This document shows, in pieces, positions 22,916 to 31,636 of a stretch of DNA of 64,000 nt (positions are counted from its first letter, which is position 1; each line of letters opens with the position of its first letter). The stretch covers positions 1 to 64,000 of the forward strand of contig NZ_JAJQTQ010000007.1 of NCBI RefSeq assembly GCF_029081005.1, read 5' to 3'. This stretch comes from Halomonas elongata (GTDB taxonomy: Bacteria > Pseudomonadota > Gammaproteobacteria > Pseudomonadales > Halomonadaceae). The notes under the pieces are model-generated. The model had not been told where the DNA came from. It was given only the letters and a program-made list of their open reading frames with translations, and did not search any database. A program made the translations under genes and the position numbers.

Positions 22916-24673
22916 ATGAAGATTTCGTCTCGCGGCCCCCTGGCCGCCGCGCTTCTAGCGCTACTCCTGGCCGGCTGCAGCATGCAGCCGAGCACGACCC
23001 AACGCCAACCGGCGAGTGACCCGGACCAACTGCTGCAGGAAGCCAACCAGCAAGCACCGGCCGCCGCCGCTCGCTCCCGACTGGAAGCCGCCGATATCCT
23101 AGCACGCCAGGGACGCGCCCCCCAGGCACTGGAGATCGCCGCGAACCTCGACGACGAGCAGTTGTCGGTCGAGGAGCGCCGTCGCTGGGCCCTGTTGCTC
23201 TCAGAACTGGGCGAGTCCCAGGGCAACCCGCGTGCCGTGGTGCAAGCCGGCCAATTGCTCAAGGACGACACCCCACCCCGCGAACAGGCCAGCCTGCTGC
23301 TTGAACGACTCGGCCGCGCCCTCGGCAAGCTCGACAAGCCCCTGCCCGCCGCCGCGGCCCTGCTGCGCCTCCAGGCCATCAATGACAGTGAAGACCTCAA
23401 CGACGCGATCTGGGCACAACTTTCCCGCCTGCCCACCGGCGCCCTGGACCAGCTGCGAGGCAGCCAGGAGCCGGATACCCAGGCCTGGCTGGCGCTGACC
23501 GACCTGGTGCGCGACAACAGCGGCGACATCGAGCGCTTGTTCCAGCGACTCGACGACTGGCGCGACGAGCACCCGGAGCACCCGGCCTCCCGCCGCCTGC
23601 CGTCCAAGGTTCTGGCACTGCGAGACCTTCGCGGTCACGAGATCCGTCACATCGCGGTCTTTCTACCCGACGAAGGGCCTCTCGCTGGCGTGGCCAACGC
23701 CATCGAGCAAGGCATGCGCGCCCATCACCTCAACGACGTCAACGATGGCGCCAGCGGCACCCAGCTGAGCTTTATCGATTCCACCGAGGGCAATCTCGAC
23801 GCACTCTACCGTGAAGCGCGCAACCAGGGCGCGCAGGCCGTGATCGGACCGCTCGACAAGGATCTGGTCAGTCGTCTCGAACAGCGCGATCAGGTCCCCC
23901 TGCCCACCCTGGCACTCAACTACGGCACGGCCGAGCACAACCAGGCCGAAGGCCTTTTCCAGTACGGGCTTTCCGCCGAGAACGAGGCCCGGCAAGTGGC
24001 CCGCCGGGGACGCCTGGACGGCTTGCGCACCGCCGCCGTGATGGTGCCCGGCAACGACTGGGGACGCCGGGTCGGCGAGGCCTTCCGGGACACCTGGCTG
24101 GCCAATGGTGGCGAGATCACCCGCACCGAGCGCTACAACCCCGGACAGCCGGCCACCGAAAGCACCCGACAGGCCGTCAGTTCCCCCCGGCCGGACATGC
24201 TCTTCCTGCTGGCACTGCCGGACTATGCTCGCCAGGTGCCGCCCACCCTCGACTATTATTCCGCCTCGGAGCTGCCGGTCTACGCGACGTCCCATCTCTA
24301 CGAGGGGAGCCCCCAGCCGCGCCGGGACAAGGACCTCGACGGTGTCCGCTTCGTCGACATCCCCTGGCAGATTCCGGACGCCGCCGTGGGAGGCGAAGAG
24401 GCCCTGCCCTTCCTCGACAGCTATCATCAGCTCCGCGAGGAGTCCGACCCCTCGCTGTTCCGACTGATGGCCATGGGCGTGGATGCCTACGAACTGACAC
24501 GACGCCTGCCCCAGTTCCAGGCCATCCCCGGCAGCGAACTGTTCGGCGCCACCGGCACCCTGAGGGTAGCCGAAGATGGTCGCATTCAGCGCCAACTGCC
24601 CTGGGCACGCTTCAGCGACGGTGTGCCCCAGCCGGTAATCGCTTCGGGACGTCTCGGCAATGCCCTGCCCTGA
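22916..24673 (+). CDS. lpoA: Outer-membrane lipoprotein activator of PBP1A, LpoA
   Basis: LpoA reaches through the periplasm from the outer membrane to activate the bifunctional peptidoglycan synthase PBP1A. The 585-residue product has a lipoprotein signal with lipobox LLAGC (acylated Cys21). An N-terminal helical TPR-like domain (residues about 30-250) and a C-terminal periplasmic-binding-protein-like fold (from about HIAVFLPDEGPLAGVANAI) follow. The gene leads an operon with yraN, diaA and dolP, the same order as in E. coli. Its end overlaps yraN by 14 bp. Confidence 0.93.
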   Translation: MKISSRGPLAAALLALLLAGCSMQPSTTQRQPASDPDQLLQEANQQAPAAAARSRLEAADILARQGRAPQALEIAANLDDEQLSVEERRRWALLLSELGESQGNPRAVVQAGQLLKDDTPPREQASLLLERLGRALGKLDKPLPAAAALLRLQAINDSEDLNDAIWAQLSRLPTGALDQLRGSQEPDTQAWLALTDLVRDNSGDIERLFQRLDDWRDEHPEHPASRRLPSKVLALRDLRGHEIRHIAVFLPDEGPLAGVANAIEQGMRAHHLNDVNDGASGTQLSFIDSTEGNLDALYREARNQGAQAVIGPLDKDLVSRLEQRDQVPLPTLALNYGTAEHNQAEGLFQYGLSAENEARQVARRGRLDGLRTAAVMVPGNDWGRRVGEAFRDTWLANGGEITRTERYNPGQPATESTRQAVSSPRPDMLFLLALPDYARQVPPTLDYYSASELPVYATSHLYEGSPQPRRDKDLDGVRFVDIPWQIPDAAVGGEEALPFLDSYHQLREESDPSLFRLMAMGVDAYELTRRLPQFQAIPGSELFGATGTLRVAEDGRIQRQLPWARFSDGVPQPVIASGRLGNALP

Positions 24674-25025
24674 TGCCCGCGCCCGAGGCGCCCATGTCGA
24701 ACGTCTCGCCGCCGACTGGCTGGCGGCCCGAGGACTCGTCCTCGAGGCCACCAACCAGCACGCCAAGGGCGGCGAGCTCGATCTGGTCATGCGCGATGGC
24801 GACACCCTGGTGTTCGTGGAAGTCCGACACCGCACCGGCACCAGCCATGGCCACCCGCTGGAAACGATCACCGCCACCAAACGTCGCCGCCTGATCAAGG
24901 CGGCGCGTTTTTATCTCCAGCGCAACCGGCTATCATGTGCTTGCCGCTTCGATGTGCTGGCCGTGACCGGCACACCCCCCGAGCTCGAGTTCGAATGGGT
25001 GGCGGGGGCCTTCGAAGCGTTCTGA
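24660..25025 (+). CDS. yraN: UPF0102 protein YraN (endonuclease-like fold)
   Basis: A 121-residue member of UPF0102, a family with a restriction-endonuclease-like fold and no established role. Visible motifs are the N-terminal AADWLAARGLVLEATNQHAKGGELDLVMRD, where the GELDLV acidic motif matches the nuclease core, followed by LVFVEVRHR and FDVLAVTG. The ATG at 24660 lies inside the end of lpoA, suggesting translational coupling. Function is unknown; fold assignment comes from the family. Confidence 0.9.
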   Translation: MPCPDARARGAHVERLAADWLAARGLVLEATNQHAKGGELDLVMRDGDTLVFVEVRHRTGTSHGHPLETITATKRRRLIKAARFYLQRNRLSCACRFDVLAVTGTPPELEFEWVAGAFEAF

Positions 25026-25640
<615 letters not shown>

Positions 25641-25644
25641 TCCC

Positions 25645-26211
25645 ATGTCCTACAAGTCTCTGTGTACTGCCCTGACGCTCATCTGCCTGCTCGTTCTGTC
25701 TGGCTGTTCCACCATGACCTCGGGTCCCGTCAACGAGCACTACGGCCAGCGTACCGAAGGTACCAAGGTCGAAGACTCGAACATCGAGGACAAGATCTCC
25801 CGCAACCTCGGTGCCACCGATGCCCGGCTCGACGACGCCCGTATCAATGTCGACGCTTTCAACGGCGTGGTCCTGCTTACCGGCCAGGTTCCCAGCCAGG
25901 AACTCAAGGACATGGCCGTGAACGTCGCCGAACAGGTGCGCAATGTCCGCAAGGTTCACGATGAGCTCACCATTGCCGCCAACCTGCCTTCCAGCCAGCG
26001 ACTCGCCGATACCTGGATCACCACCAAGGTGCGCACGGCCCTGGCCACCAACGAGGCCATCGACGCCAGTCGGTTACTCGTCGTCACCGAAAACGCCACC
26101 GTTTACCTGATGGGAATCGTCAGCCGCGCCGAGGCGGAACGCATCGTGTCGGTGGCCTCGAATACCGGCGGCATGCAACGCATCATCAAGGCCTTCGATT
26201 ACCTCGACTGA
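25645..26211 (+). CDS. dolP: Outer-membrane lipoprotein DolP (two BON domains)
   Basis: DolP (YraP) is a lipoprotein that supports outer-membrane integrity, division-site amidase activation and BAM function. The 188-residue product has the lipobox LVLSGC (Cys21) and two BON domains. The first runs from about SNIEDKISRNL to VRKVHDELTI, and the second from DTWITTKVRTAL to GGMQRIIKAFDYLD. The ATG at 25645 is just after the diaA stop; an in-frame ATG at 25612 inside diaA would disrupt the signal peptide. The operon ends at a strong hairpin. Confidence 0.93.
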   Translation: MSYKSLCTALTLICLLVLSGCSTMTSGPVNEHYGQRTEGTKVEDSNIEDKISRNLGATDARLDDARINVDAFNGVVLLTGQVPSQELKDMAVNVAEQVRNVRKVHDELTIAANLPSSQRLADTWITTKVRTALATNEAIDASRLLVVTENATVYLMGIVSRAEAERIVSVASNTGGMQRIIKAFDYLD

Positions 26212-26240
26212 TCTGATCCTCCCGCGACCTTGTCGCATAC

Positions 26241-26272
26241 GCGAACGGCAGGCCCTCAGGCCTGCCGTTCGC
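26241..26272. terminator. Terminator hairpin between dolP and sspB
   Basis: A perfect 14-bp inverted repeat (GCGAACGGCAGGCC / GGCCTGCCGTTCGC) with a CTCA loop lies between two convergent genes. It lacks a long T tract but is stable enough to serve both strands. Confidence 0.7.
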
Positions 26273-26313
26273 ACTTCTTCGCTCGACCGCCGCCGGGAGC
26301 GGCGATCTGCGAC

Positions 26314-26796
26314 CTACTTGATGACCCGCAGGGACGGACGCCCTTTCCTGGGGGCCTCGCCTTCCCGCTGATCCGACGTCGATGCCTCGTTGTCTTCAGG
26401 CTCGTCGACACTGGCCAACGTCGGCCCCGTCTTCTCATCCTGCACGGTCTCGGACTCATCCTCATCATGGCCGACATCGGGCATCTCGGGCTCGTGACCG
26501 AAGACCATGCCGACGCCGTTCTCGCGAGCATAGATGGCGATCAGTGCCTCCATGGGCACCATGAGCTGCGTCGGCTTGCCACCGAAACGCGCCGAGAAGG
26601 CAATCGCCTCATTCTCCATGGACAGGTCGCGAATCGCGGACACTCCCATGTTGAGCACGATCTGGCCATTCTGGACGAATTGCCTGGGAACCTCGACGCC
26701 CTCCTGCTCGGCATCGACCACGATATAGGGCGTCAACTCGTTGTCCAGCAACCACTGATACAGGGCCCGGGCAATATAGGGACGGCTTGAATGCAT
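26314..26796 (-). CDS. sspB: ClpXP adaptor SspB
   Basis: SspB delivers ssrA-tagged polypeptides from stalled ribosomes to the ClpXP protease. The 160-residue product has the folded substrate-binding domain (residues about 5-112, with SSRPYIARALYQWLLDNELTPYIVVD and FSARFGGKPTQLMVPMEALIAIYARENG). A flexible acidic linker follows, and the tail RPSLRVIK is the ClpX-docking peptide. It lies 43 bp downstream of sspA, the standard pair. Confidence 0.97.
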   Translation of the reverse strand: MHSSRPYIARALYQWLLDNELTPYIVVDAEQEGVEVPRQFVQNGQIVLNMGVSAIRDLSMENEAIAFSARFGGKPTQLMVPMEALIAIYARENGVGMVFGHEPEMPDVGHDEDESETVQDEKTGPTLASVDEPEDNEASTSDQREGEAPRKGRPSLRVIK

Positions 26797-26839
26797 CGTT
26801 CGGCCCTCCTGGGTCGGTACCTCGAACGGGAAAGAAAAT

Positions 26840-27466
26840 TCAGGAACGCATCTCGCGCTCGGCTTCGCTCAACGCCGCCTTGAAGCCTTCGCGATCGAAG
26901 ACGCGCTCCATGTATCCCATCAACGGCTGAACCTGCTTTTCGGGCAATTCGATGCCCAGCGACGGCAGGCGCCACAGGATCGGTGCCAGGCAACAATCGA
27001 CGAGGGTAAATTCCTCGCTCATGAAGAACGGCATGTCTTCGAAGATCGGCGAGATCCCGACCAGGCTTTCGCGCAGTTCCTTGCGCGCCTTGTCGGCTTC
27101 CTTCTTCGAGCCGTTCCGAACCTGTTCGACCAGCGGGCACCACTCGCGCTCGATGCGGTGCATCCACAACCGGCTCTGGGCACGGGCCACCGGATAGACC
27201 GGCAATAACGGCGGATGCGGGAAACGTTCGTCCAGATACTCCATCATCACCTTGGACTCGTAGAGCACCAGATCGCGGTCGAGCAGTGTGGGGACACTAT
27301 TGTACGGATTGAGATCGGCAAGTTCCTCGGGATGGTTATCCTCGGTTACCTCGACGATATCAACGGCCACACCCTTCTCGGCGAGCACGATACGCACGCG
27401 ATGACTGTAATGGTCATCGCCCCCGGAATAGAAGATCATCGATGACCGCTTGGTCACTACACCCAT
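26840..27466 (-). CDS. sspA: Stringent starvation protein A SspA
   Basis: SspA is a glutathione-S-transferase-like protein that binds RNA polymerase and alters transcription in stationary phase and stress. The 208-residue product has the thioredoxin-like N-domain ([24 protein letters not shown]), [19 protein letters not shown], and the conserved surface sequence [20 protein letters not shown]. It precedes sspB and follows petABC in the same orientation. Confidence 0.97.
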   Translation of the reverse strand: MGVVTKRSSMIFYSGGDDHYSHRVRIVLAEKGVAVDIVEVTEDNHPEELADLNPYNSVPTLLDRDLVLYESKVMMEYLDERFPHPPLLPVYPVARAQSRLWMHRIEREWCPLVEQVRNGSKKEADKARKELRESLVGISPIFEDMPFFMSEEFTLVDCCLAPILWRLPSLGIELPEKQVQPLMGYMERVFDREGFKAALSEAEREMRS

Positions 27467-27560
27467 GAAACAATCCTCGCATCAGTTCGTGCCGGAATGA
27501 TAACACGACGCACCCCGGACGGGGGCGCCGTGAAATGTCTCATCGACGAATCGGGACGAC

Positions 27561-28298
27561 TCAGTGGACGTCGCGCCAGTACTCGCGCTTGAGCAGATAG
27601 GCCACGACGGCGAAGACGAAGAGGAAGATCAGGACCTTGGGGGCCAAGGCCTGGGCCTGCAGCCGGGATGGCTCGCCGACATAGGCCAGGAAGTTGGTCA
27701 GATCGAACATGGCGCGTTCGAATTCATCGGGCGACATGATCCCTTCCTGCACGAGTTCGAGGTGGCAGCCGGCACCGCCTTCTTCATGCCCCCCATCACC
27801 ACACACCTGCTGCTGCACCCCCTGAAGCGGTTCCAGCACATTGGGCATGGCCACCAGCGGAAAAACGGTATTGTTCACGCCGGTTGGCCGCTGCGGATCA
27901 CGATAGAACCCGAGCAGATAAGAGTAGACCCAGTCGGTTCCCCGCAACCGGGTCACGAGCGTCAGATCCGGCGGTGCGGCACCGAACCAGGCCTCCCCCT
28001 GCTCAGGCTCCATGGCGTTGCCCATCTGGTCATTGAAGGCCTGAGCATCGGCAAAGATCAGGTTCTCCTCGACCAACTCTCGGGGGATCTCCAGGTCGTC
28101 GGCAGCCCGCGCGAAGCGTTGATGCTCCAGAGAATGACACCCCATGCAGTAGTTGACGAAAAGCTGCATGCCATTCTGCAGCGAGGCCTTGTCATGCAGG
28201 TCCGGCGTCATGTCACGTAGTTGGGCGTCACCGCCACCGGCGGCAAGACCGGTCACCGGCAGCAAGGCGAGGCACAGTGCAAACAGTGATTTTCTCAT
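27561..28298 (-). CDS. petC: Ubiquinol-cytochrome c reductase, cytochrome c1 subunit
   Basis: Cytochrome c1 carries electrons from the Rieske protein to soluble cytochrome c. The 245-residue product has a signal peptide (MRKSLFALCLALLPVTGLAA) and the haem c motif CMGCH at residues 51-55. A distal methionine is probably in FPLVAMPNVLEP, and a C-terminal membrane anchor (VLIFLFVFAVVAYLL) is followed by KREYWRDVH. The ATG at 28298 shares one base with the petB stop (TGATG). The frame is open far upstream through petB, but that extension is out-of-frame reading and not protein. Confidence 0.96.
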   Translation of the reverse strand: MRKSLFALCLALLPVTGLAAGGGDAQLRDMTPDLHDKASLQNGMQLFVNYCMGCHSLEHQRFARAADDLEIPRELVEENLIFADAQAFNDQMGNAMEPEQGEAWFGAAPPDLTLVTRLRGTDWVYSYLLGFYRDPQRPTGVNNTVFPLVAMPNVLEPLQGVQQQVCGDGGHEEGGAGCHLELVQEGIMSPDEFERAMFDLTNFLAYVGEPSRLQAQALAPKVLIFLFVFAVVAYLLKREYWRDVH

Positions 28299-29557
28299 CA
28301 GTCGGTCACCCTTTCCGGCACGGGCCTGGTCTTTTCCAGACGAGTGTAGAACGGCATCAGCAGGAAGTAGGCGAAGTACCCCAGGGTGCATATCTGGGCG
28401 ATGGTCGTGCGCGTTTCCGTGGACGGCAGCACGCCGAGCACACCGAGCACGGTGAAACAGACCACGAACAGCCCCAGCATCCCCCGGGAGATCCACCCCT
28501 TGTAGCGCATGGAACGCACCGGGCTGCGATCCAGCCAGGGCAGCACGAACAACAGGCCGATCGCCAATCCCATGCAGACGACACCGAGAAACTTGGCCTC
28601 CAGCCCGAACACCGAGAAGGTGACGCCACGCAGGATTGCGTAGAAGGGCGTGAAGTACCACACCGGCGCGATATGATCCGGGGTCTGCAAGGGATCGGCC
28701 GGCTCGAAATTGGGCTTCTCGATGAAATAACCGCCCCCTTCGGGGAAGTAGAAGACCACCACGCAGAACACGAACAGGAACACGGCCACGCCGACCAGGT
28801 CCTTGACCGTGTAATAGGGATGGAAAGGGATACCATCCAGAGGCTTGCCATTGCTGTCGGTCTTGTCCTTGATCTCGATGCCATCGGGATTGTTGGAACC
28901 GACCTCGTGCAACGCCACGATATGCAGCACCACCAGCGCCAGTATCACGATCGGCAAGGCCACGACATGCAGGGCGAAGAAGCGATTCAGGGTGATGCCC
29001 GTGACCAGATAGTCGCCGCGAATCCACTCGGCCAGCCCCGGGCCAATAGCCGGGATAGCCGAGAACAGCGAAGTGATCACCTGAGCCCCCCAGTAGGACA
29101 TCTGCCCCCAGGGCAACAGGTAACCCATGAAAGCCTCGGCCATGAGCGCCAGGTAGATGGCCATGCCGAAGACCCAGACCAGCTCCCTGGGCGCCTTGTA
29201 GGAGCCATACAGCAGGCCGCGAAACATGTGCAGATAGATCACCACGAAGAACGCCGATGCACCGGTGGTATGCAGGTAACGAATCAACCACCCCCACTCC
29301 ACGTCACGCATGATGTACTCGACGGAAGCGAAGGCCTCCTCCGCCGTCGGCGTAAAGCTCATGGTCAACCAGATCCCGGTGAGGATCTGGTTGACGAGCA
29401 CCAGCAGCGCCAGTGATCCGAAGAAGTACCAGAAATTGAAGTTCCTGGGCGCGTAATAACGGGACAGGTGGTCCTGCCACAACTGCGTGGCCGGGAAGCG
29501 CTCGTCGACCCAACGCATCACGCCACGCTGCGCCTTGGGCTTGTCGGGATTTCCCAT
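28298..29557 (-). CDS. petB: Ubiquinol-cytochrome c reductase, cytochrome b subunit
   Basis: Cytochrome b holds the two haems b and the quinol oxidation and reduction sites of complex III. The 419-residue product has about eight membrane segments. Probable haem ligands are His96 and His110 (RYLHTTGASAFFVVIYLH) and His197 and His212 (LHVVALPIVILALVVLH). The Qo-site motif reads PVWY at residues 298-301 rather than the PEWY of mitochondria. It overlaps petA and petC by one base each, so the three subunits are translationally coupled. Confidence 0.98.
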   Translation of the reverse strand: MGNPDKPKAQRGVMRWVDERFPATQLWQDHLSRYYAPRNFNFWYFFGSLALLVLVNQILTGIWLTMSFTPTAEEAFASVEYIMRDVEWGWLIRYLHTTGASAFFVVIYLHMFRGLLYGSYKAPRELVWVFGMAIYLALMAEAFMGYLLPWGQMSYWGAQVITSLFSAIPAIGPGLAEWIRGDYLVTGITLNRFFALHVVALPIVILALVVLHIVALHEVGSNNPDGIEIKDKTDSNGKPLDGIPFHPYYTVKDLVGVAVFLFVFCVVVFYFPEGGGYFIEKPNFEPADPLQTPDHIAPVWYFTPFYAILRGVTFSVFGLEAKFLGVVCMGLAIGLLFVLPWLDRSPVRSMRYKGWISRGMLGLFVVCFTVLGVLGVLPSTETRTTIAQICTLGYFAYFLLMPFYTRLEKTRPVPERVTD

Positions 29558-30162
29558 CAGGCAGCCTCCTCGTCTTCACCGATACCGACAACGATTACCG
29601 CGTCGCTCTCGAAGTGATAGGGGGGGACCTCGAGGTTGAGTGGAGCGGGTACGTTGCGAAACACCCGGCCTGCCAGGTCAAAGCGCGAACCGTGACACGG
29701 GCAGAAGAAACCGCCGGGCCAGTCATCGACCCCGACGCCTTCGGCATTGGGTTCCGGTCTGAACAGCGGCGAGCACCCCAGATGGGTGCAGATACCGACG
29801 AAAACGCCGATCTCGGGCCGAAGGGAGCGTAACGGCCCCTGAACATACTCGGGCTGCTGCGGCTCGCTGGAATCGGGATCGGCCAGGCGATCCTCGCCCA
29901 GCGCCTCGGTGCGCTGAATCATTTCCGAGGAACGATCGAGAATCCAGACCGGTCGGCCACGCCACTCGACCACCATCCGCTGGCCGGGTTCGAGCTTGGA
30001 AATATCCGCCTTGACCGGCGCCCCCGCTGCCCTCGCCCTGGCACTGGGCTGCCAGGAAGACAAGAAGGGAACCGCCACACCGACTGCCCCTGCCGCCCCG
30101 ATGACAGTCGTCGCAGCCACCAGGAAACGGCGTCGTCCCTTGTTCACGCCATCGTCTGCCAT
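29557..30162 (-). CDS. petA: Ubiquinol-cytochrome c reductase, Rieske iron-sulfur subunit
   Basis: The Rieske protein takes the first electron from quinol through a 2Fe-2S cluster. The 201-residue product has a twin-arginine type signal and anchor (KGRRRFLVAATTVIGAAGAVGVAV) and the cluster ligands in CTHLGC and CPCHGS, with GRVFRNVPAPLNLEVP near the end. The ATG at 30162 (MADDGVNKGRRRF) is preceded by GGAG. An upstream in-frame start would add 26 unrelated residues. About 250 bp lie between it and the rpsI terminator; I see no clear promoter there. Confidence 0.97.
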   Translation of the reverse strand: MADDGVNKGRRRFLVAATTVIGAAGAVGVAVPFLSSWQPSARARAAGAPVKADISKLEPGQRMVVEWRGRPVWILDRSSEMIQRTEALGEDRLADPDSSEPQQPEYVQGPLRSLRPEIGVFVGICTHLGCSPLFRPEPNAEGVGVDDWPGGFFCPCHGSRFDLAGRVFRNVPAPLNLEVPPYHFESDAVIVVGIGEDEEAA

Positions 30163-30411
30163 GTACTGGTTTCTCCGTCGGCTTGTCCGTCCCGAGAACA
30201 CTGACGAGCGACGACACGGCTGGGTCAAAGGCTTGCGCACTGAATATCATGCGCCTCGAGCGATGCCGTACGCCGAAAGGATCAGCGTCTCCTTGTTGTT
30301 GTCATTCGTCGCGCCTGGACGCCACGCGATAACGGATCTCGCAGATAGCTAACATAGCAAGAAAAACGGCTACCTCACACGATAATGCTTTCCACGCGAC
30401 CAAAGGCCCAT

Positions 30412-30443
30412 AAAAAAACGCCCGGGTCGCATGACCCGGGCGT
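30412..30443 (-). terminator. Rho-independent terminator of rplM-rpsI
   Basis: On the minus strand an 11-bp perfect stem (ACGCCCGGGTC / GACCCGGGCGT) with a 4-base loop is followed by seven T. It lies 23 bp after the rpsI stop and is the clearest intrinsic terminator in the window. Confidence 0.92.
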
Positions 30444-30465
30444 CGATATCGGCGAGCGTTGAAAC

Positions 30466-30855
30466 TTAACGCTTGGAGAACTGCGGGCGACGACGCGCCT
30501 TGCGCAGACCGATCTTCTTGCGCTCGACTTCGCGGGCGTCACGCGTCACGTAACCCGCGTCGCGCAGCGGCCGGCGGAAGTCCTCGTTGTACTCCATCAG
30601 GGCACGGGTAATGCCGTGGCGGATAGCGCCGGCCTGAGCCGAACCACCGCCGCCCTTGACAGTGACGTAGACGTCGAACTGATCGAGGGTCTCGGTCAGC
30701 TCGAGGGGCTGACGCACGACCATGTGACCGGTAACACGACCGAAGTAATCGTTCAGTTCACGATTGTTGACGGTGATCTTGCCGGTACCTGCTTTCAGGA
30801 ACACGCGGGCGGTAGAGGTCTTGCGGCGACCGGTGCCGTAATACTGCTGTGTCAT
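30466..30855 (-). CDS. rpsI: Small ribosomal subunit protein S9
   Basis: S9 binds 16S rRNA in the 30S head and its C-terminal tail reaches the P-site tRNA. The 129-residue product starts [18 protein letters not shown], contains [21 protein letters not shown] and ends with the basic tail [17 protein letters not shown]. It is 13 bp downstream of rplM, the universal pair, and ends at a strong terminator. Confidence 0.99.
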   Translation of the reverse strand: MTQQYYGTGRRKTSTARVFLKAGTGKITVNNRELNDYFGRVTGHMVVRQPLELTETLDQFDVYVTVKGGGGSAQAGAIRHGITRALMEYNEDFRRPLRDAGYVTRDAREVERKKIGLRKARRRPQFSKR

Positions 30856-30868
30856 GGCGAAGACTCCC

Positions 30869-31297
30869 TCAGATGTTCAGTTCTTGCGGCTGCTGGGCGG
30901 CGTGGGGGTGCTCGGTGCCGGCATAAACCTTGAGCTTGGCGTGCATGGCACGACCCAGCGGACCTTTCGGGAGCATGCCCTTGACCGCGAACTCGATGAC
31001 CCGCTCCGGAGCGTAATCGATCATCTGCTCGAAATTCATGGAACGCAGACCACCCGGGTAGCCGGTGTGGCGATAGTAGTTCTTGGCAGTGGTCTTGTTG
31101 CCGGTGACCTTCACCTTCTCGGCATTGATCACGACGATGTAATCGCCGGTATCGACATGCGGGGTGTATTCCGGCTTGTGCTTGCCGCGCAGACGGCGAG
31201 CAATTTCAGTGGCCAGGCGACCAAGCGTCTTGTCCGCGGCGTCGACGACGTACCAGTCGCGTTCGACGGACTGCGGTTTGGCAGTGAACGTCTTCAT
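30869..31297 (-). CDS. rplM: Large ribosomal subunit protein L13
   Basis: L13 is an early-assembly protein of the 50S subunit. The 142-residue product starts [33 protein letters not shown] and has [18 protein letters not shown] and the motif [18 protein letters not shown] ([18 protein letters not shown]). A well-formed promoter and a structured 5' leader of about 110 nt precede it. In E. coli, L13 represses this operon through the leader, and the same is plausible here. Confidence 0.99.
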   Translation of the reverse strand: MKTFTAKPQSVERDWYVVDAADKTLGRLATEIARRLRGKHKPEYTPHVDTGDYIVVINAEKVKVTGNKTTAKNYYRHTGYPGGLRSMNFEQMIDYAPERVIEFAVKGMLPKGPLGRAMHAKLKVYAGTEHPHAAQQPQELNI

Positions 31298-31446
31298 GGG
31301 TGAATCACCAAATTGATGCGTTGGGCCCTACCGGCACGCCGGTGGAGGACCATCCCTATTTTTCTTGGTTGTCGCCTGCCCCATCGAGCCGAACGACAAC
31401 TTTCGAGCGAGCGCGCATTCTACACGACACGCCACCGGCATGGCAA
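31298..31446 (-). promoter_or_regulatory. rplM promoter and structured leader
   Basis: On the minus strand, TTGCCA (31446-31441) and TAGAAT (31422-31417) are separated by 18 bp and each match five of six consensus bases. The transcribed leader has a 7-bp stem GTTGTCG / CGACAAC (31400-31394 with 31374-31368) and a small ACCGG / CCGGT hairpin at 31343-31330. These are candidates for an L13 autoregulatory site. The -35 nearly touches the heptamer repeat array that follows. Confidence 0.6.
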
Positions 31447-31455
31447 CGCCGATGC

Positions 31456-31636
31456 GGAAGCCGGAAGCCGGAAGCCGGAAGCCGGAAGCCGGAAGCCGGG
31501 AGCTGGAAGCTGGAAGCTGGAAGCTGGAAGCTGGAAGCTGGAAGCTGGAAGCTGGAAGGCAGCATGCCCCCTACGGCCTGGGGTCAAGGTTTTCACTTCC
31601 CGCTTCAAGCTCCCGGCCCGGCTCCGCCGGGCCGGG
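31456..31636. repeat. Heptamer tandem array with GC hairpin, 3' of zapE (copy 2 of 4)
   Basis: Positions 31456-31553 are fourteen 7-bp units: six GGAAGCC, one GGGAGCT, then seven GGAAGCT. A core (31554-31595) holds a CCCC...GGGG stem followed by TCAAGGTTTTC. Then come inverted heptamer remnants (CTTCCCGCTTCAAGCTC) and a perfect 11-bp hairpin CCCGGCCCGGC / GCCGGGCCGGG ending at the zapE stop codon (31637). The block shift from GCC to GCT units indicates slippage expansion. It separates the zapE 3' end from the rplM promoter. Confidence 0.8.

Noticed and set aside
27508-27530. Possible terminator after petC
   Set aside because: A GC-rich imperfect inverted repeat is visible, but it has mismatches and no T tract, so it is not strong enough to list as a feature.
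27561-29297. 578-codon frame that appears to fuse an upstream segment to cytochrome c1
   Set aside because: The upstream 330 codons are petB read out of frame. The true petC starts at the ATG at 28298 with a signal peptide and overlaps the petB stop.
30163-30411. Search for a promoter or small gene upstream of petA
   Set aside because: No hexamer pair with acceptable spacing and no ORF with a ribosome-binding site could be supported.
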